From Ewingella americana ATCC 33852 (GTDB taxonomy: Bacteria > Pseudomonadota > Gammaproteobacteria > Enterobacterales > Enterobacteriaceae), in NCBI RefSeq assembly GCF_000735345.1, contig NZ_JMPJ01000026.1, positions 62,001-126,000 on the forward strand: a stretch of DNA of 64,000 bases, read 5' to 3'. Shown piece after piece: positions 61,256 through 64,000 of this stretch; the first letter of the stretch is position 1, and every line of letters starts with the position of its first letter. The notes beneath the pieces were generated by a model, which saw only the letters and a list, made by a program, of their open reading frames with translations, searched no databases and was not told where the DNA came from. The translations under genes and the position numbers were made by a program.

Positions 61256-64000
61256 TTAAGTGATGATTTGCCGGTTTTCAGCAGCCGGAGTGACTTGTCT
61301 ATCAAGCTGCTGAAGCAAATCCTGCAACAGTTGATGCATTGTAGTATAGGCCTCGGTGGCAGTCTTGCCTTGCTGACAGACGCTGATCACCGCCTGAAAT
61401 GCCTCGGCAGGCTGCTGATAGCCTAGGATCAGCAGGCTGCCTTTCATTCGGTGCGCCGCATCTTTCAGAGTTTCCCTATCTTGCTCGGCGTAAGCCTGAG
61501 CCGCGCGCAGCTGGTCTTCTCGCAGAGTACGAAGCAGCGTCTCGCGGAGCTTCTCAATCAGCACAGGGTCGTGATTGCCGGTTAGGGCCAAACGCTCGCC
61601 AATATCCTGAAATACTGACCTATTGGCGGGAAGCAGTTGGCGAATATCTTCTAGTAAAATCGGCTTGGTCAGGCAGTGTGGCACATTGAGCTGTTGCAGC
61701 GGCAGGCGGGTGAACTCCTGCACGTCCGCCGAGCAGAGCACGATTTGGCTGGCCGCAAGCTGCGGATGGTGGCGCTCGTGGCGGCGAATCAGCTTGGTCA
61801 GCAGCACGCCGTCGGGGCGCGGCATGTTGTAGTCGATAAACAGCAGTTCAAACGGGCGCTCGGCGTGAGCCTGCAACAGCGCGCGGCCATCATCAAACAG
61901 CGTCGCGGTAATGCCCAAGGCGGCAAGCTGGCGCTGCATCAGCAGCAGGTTAGTCGGGTGGTCATCAATCACCGCCACGCGGAGCTCGCCTATGCTAGGA
62001 GCCGAAGGCGCAGGCGGCGGGGCGACAACTGGCTCGTGGGTTTCAGCCGCCGGAAGCACCACTCGAACCTCGGTGCCGACATCCAGCCGCGAATGCAGCT
62101 CAATCTTGCCGGACATCTTCTCAACAATCTCTTTGCACACTGACAGGCCCAGCCCGCTGCCCTGAACCGAGAAGCGCTGGGCGCTTTTGGCGCGGTAATA
62201 GGGCTGGAAAAGCATGTCCACTTCGTCGGGATCAATGCCGCATCCGCTATCCAGCACGCGGATATCCAGTTGATCCTGCTGCCAGCGTAACTCGACCCGG
62301 ATTTCCCCTTGTGCGGTAAATTTGATCGCATTGCCAATCAGGTTATTCATCACCTGCATCAATCGATCGCTATCTATCAGCACTCTGTCGGGCAGAGAGG
62401 AGAGGGCGGTGACCTGAAAAGTCACCGGCTTCTTGCCAATCAGCGGCGGGTAGAGGCGGCTAAGCTGGGCTATCCATTCGGTGGGTGACATTGGCTTGGG
62501 TGCCAACGTCAGAATGCCGCTATCCAGACGGGCGTGGTCCTGAAGGTCATTCAGCAGGTTCATCAGCGAGGACGCCGAGCTGTAAATCACCGGCAAGTTT
62601 GAGCTGCTGGCGGGCTGGTGCTGAAGTTCCAGCTCGAGCAGGCCCAGAATGGCATGCATCGGCGTGCGCAGTTCGTGACTCAAGGTGGCGAGGAACTGGC
62701 TCTTGCTGCGGTTGGCCGCTTCGGCCTGCTGGCGTGCCAGCTCAATCATCTGCCTTTCCAGCCGCTCTTTGCGCTGTTCTCGGCGCTGTAGCCATTGGCG
62801 GCGAGCCAGAATCACCAGCAGCACCGCGACGATGCTGGCCAGCAGGCTCAACAGCCACGTGGTTTGCGGCGGCATGCGGTTGTCATTGACGGCATCAATG
62901 AGATTGCGGCGGTCGCTGGTCCAGTCGTCGCGCAGGGATTGCAGTGTCTGCGGCGGGATCTGCTGGAGGCTTTTGTCCAAAATCGACAGCAGCAGCGGAG
63001 AGGCCGCGTCGACGCCAAAGGAGATCGGATAAGAGATATTATTGGCGGCGAAGGCCAGCTTTATCTGACCGGAATAGCGCGAAAGCGAGATGAAGTTGGC
63101 CGAAACAATATTGTCGACCAGCGCGTCGATTTGGCCATTAGCCAGAGCGTTATACAGGGTTTGGGTGTCGTCGAATTCGGTTTGCTGAATATCTGCCGGG
63201 AGCAGCGAGGTGGCGAGATCGCCGCGTATCACGCCAATCCGTTTGCCAGCCAAGTTCTGCCACGTCGAGACACCTTCGCTGCTTTGGCGGACATACACGC
63301 CCCACAGTGAGCGATGAAAAGGCATGCTGCTGAGGTAGTTCTCGCGCGAATTGGCCGACAGAGGCAGTACTGCGCGGAACAGCGCCTCTCCCTGATGCAC
63401 CTGCGCATCGGCGCGCTGCGGGTTGCTTCCCCACAGAGGTTCAAACTTCAGCCCAGCGTTCTGCGCGATAATATTGAGAATATCCACCACGTAGCCGTGC
63501 GGCAGGCCGTCAGAGCCGCGATAAACAAAGGGATAATCGTTCTCGGTGGCGGCATAGGTGACCTGCGGATGCTGGCGCACCCACTCCTCTTCCATGGGGG
63601 TCAGCGAGGCGTTTCCAGCGTCCAAATAGCTGGGAATGGGCTTATTCCAGCGGCCTTGCAGGGTGTTCATTACCTCCATCGGCGTGGTGGTGATGGTCTG
63701 GTTGAGCACCGCGAGCAGGGCCGGGTTTTTACTGACGAAAACAAAAGAGAGATTGCCGAAATCCAGAGCACTTTCAATGCGATAGATTTGCCCCAGCTGA
63801 AGCTGATCCAGTATAAAACTGGCGCTGGCTTCATCGGCAATCAGGTAATCACTTTTGCCATTCAGCAGCGAGTAAATAGCCTGAAGGTTGTTATCGAACA
63901 GGTGGACATCCGGGGTTAATTTGCTAATGCGATCAAAAGCCTGCATGCCGGTCATCTTGCTAATAGCAATCTGGGCGTCGTGGGAATTGACCATCACCTG
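61256..64000 (-). CDS. BvgS/EvgS-type hybrid sensor kinase, 5' end outside the window
   Basis: Partial gene; 914 codons are visible and the frame is open to the window edge. Visible order: end of one periplasmic venus-flytrap (solute-binding) domain, a second complete one (about 135-370, [21 protein letters not shown] onward), one membrane helix (about 380-402), HisKA with [17 protein letters not shown], ATPase with [15 protein letters not shown], a receiver domain ([21 protein letters not shown]), and an HPt domain with AHRMKGSLL. No PAS domain is evident between the membrane helix and HisKA, unlike BvgS. No response-regulator gene is visible. Signal unknown; the link to zitB suggests metal or envelope sensing. 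Confidence 0.85.
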   Translation of the reverse strand, partial: QVMVNSHDAQIAISKMTGMQAFDRISKLTPDVHLFDNNLQAIYSLLNGKSDYLIADEASASFILDQLQLGQIYRIESALDFGNLSFVFVSKNPALLAVLNQTITTTPMEVMNTLQGRWNKPIPSYLDAGNASLTPMEEEWVRQHPQVTYAATENDYPFVYRGSDGLPHGYVVDILNIIAQNAGLKFEPLWGSNPQRADAQVHQGEALFRAVLPLSANSRENYLSSMPFHRSLWGVYVRQSSEGVSTWQNLAGKRIGVIRGDLATSLLPADIQQTEFDDTQTLYNALANGQIDALVDNIVSANFISLSRYSGQIKLAFAANNISYPISFGVDAASPLLLSILDKSLQQIPPQTLQSLRDDWTSDRRNLIDAVNDNRMPPQTTWLLSLLASIVAVLLVILARRQWLQRREQRKERLERQMIELARQQAEAANRSKSQFLATLSHELRTPMHAILGLLELELQHQPASSSNLPVIYSSASSLMNLLNDLQDHARLDSGILTLAPKPMSPTEWIAQLSRLYPPLIGKKPVTFQVTALSSLPDRVLIDSDRLMQVMNNLIGNAIKFTAQGEIRVELRWQQDQLDIRVLDSGCGIDPDEVDMLFQPYYRAKSAQRFSVQGSGLGLSVCKEIVEKMSGKIELHSRLDVGTEVRVVLPAAETHEPVVAPPPAPSAPSIGELRVAVIDDHPTNLLLMQRQLAALGITATLFDDGRALLQAHAERPFELLFIDYNMPRPDGVLLTKLIRRHERHHPQLAASQIVLCSADVQEFTRLPLQQLNVPHCLTKPILLEDIRQLLPANRSVFQDIGERLALTGNHDPVLIEKLRETLLRTLREDQLRAAQAYAEQDRETLKDAAHRMKGSLLILGYQQPAEAFQAVISVCQQGKTATEAYTTMHQLLQDLLQQLDRQVTPAAENRQIIT

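Overview
The window is chromosomal DNA from a member of the Enterobacterales. Gene order and protein sequences follow the E. coli fur-to-zitB segment closely: chiPQ, fur, fldA, ybfE, ybfF, seqA, pgm, kdp, ybfA, phr, ybgI, pxpBCA, nei, gltA, sdh, suc, cyd, tol-pal, tRNA-Lys, nadA, pnuC, zitB. Several insertions and replacements, the presence of pcp, and the style of the dispersed repeats point away from E. coli itself. The Yersiniaceae-type genera (Serratia, Rahnella, Ewingella, Rouxiella) are my best guess, which I cannot prove from sequence alone. No phage, transposase or CRISPR array is visible.

Layout. 1-9.5 kb: chitoporin and its lipoprotein, Fur, flavodoxin, a chemoreceptor inserted between fldA and ybfE, then ybfE, ybfF, seqA and pgm. 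9.5-19.4 kb: a PadR regulator with a DUF3861 partner behind a perfect 15-bp inverted repeat, then the Kdp potassium system (kdpFABC, kdpDE) and ybfA. 19.4-23.1 kb: a TudS-DUF1722 fusion coupled to photolyase, followed by a secreted class II cyclic-nucleotide phosphodiesterase. 23.1-29.2 kb: a catabolic island related to E. coli ygcE/yqcE/ygcW/ygcU/ygcP. 29.4-35.7 kb: ybgI, an MFS transporter with an acidic tail, and pxpBCA-pcp-nei for pyroglutamate release and hydrolysis. 35.7-47.7 kb: gltA, sdhCDAB and sucABCD. 48.4-57.4 kb: cydABX-ybgE and ybgC-tolQRAB-pal-cpoB. 57.5-64 kb: four identical tRNA-Lys genes plus a broken 3' relic, nadA, pnuC, and a BvgS/EvgS-type hybrid kinase (cut by the window edge) directly upstream of zitB.

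The strongest candidate for an undescribed system is the ygc island. Its two divergent operons, transporter-kinase and dehydrogenase-oxidase, each begin with an intrinsic terminator whose outer stem, 5' internal-loop bases and inner stem are nearly identical. The island also encodes YgcP, a GlpP-type antiterminator-family protein. This suggests one RNA-binding regulator opening both arms in response to a metabolite, with CRP-like sites between the promoters.

Other signals worth testing: a sigma-28 promoter and multi-stem leader ahead of the chemoreceptor; a TGTACA-N12-TGTATA operator of the light-responsive LitR/PplR type ahead of the photolyase operon; an apparent two-gene operon joining a hybrid sensor kinase to the zinc exporter ZitB; and three copies of a ~100-bp dispersed palindromic element with compensated stems and a conserved internal loop.
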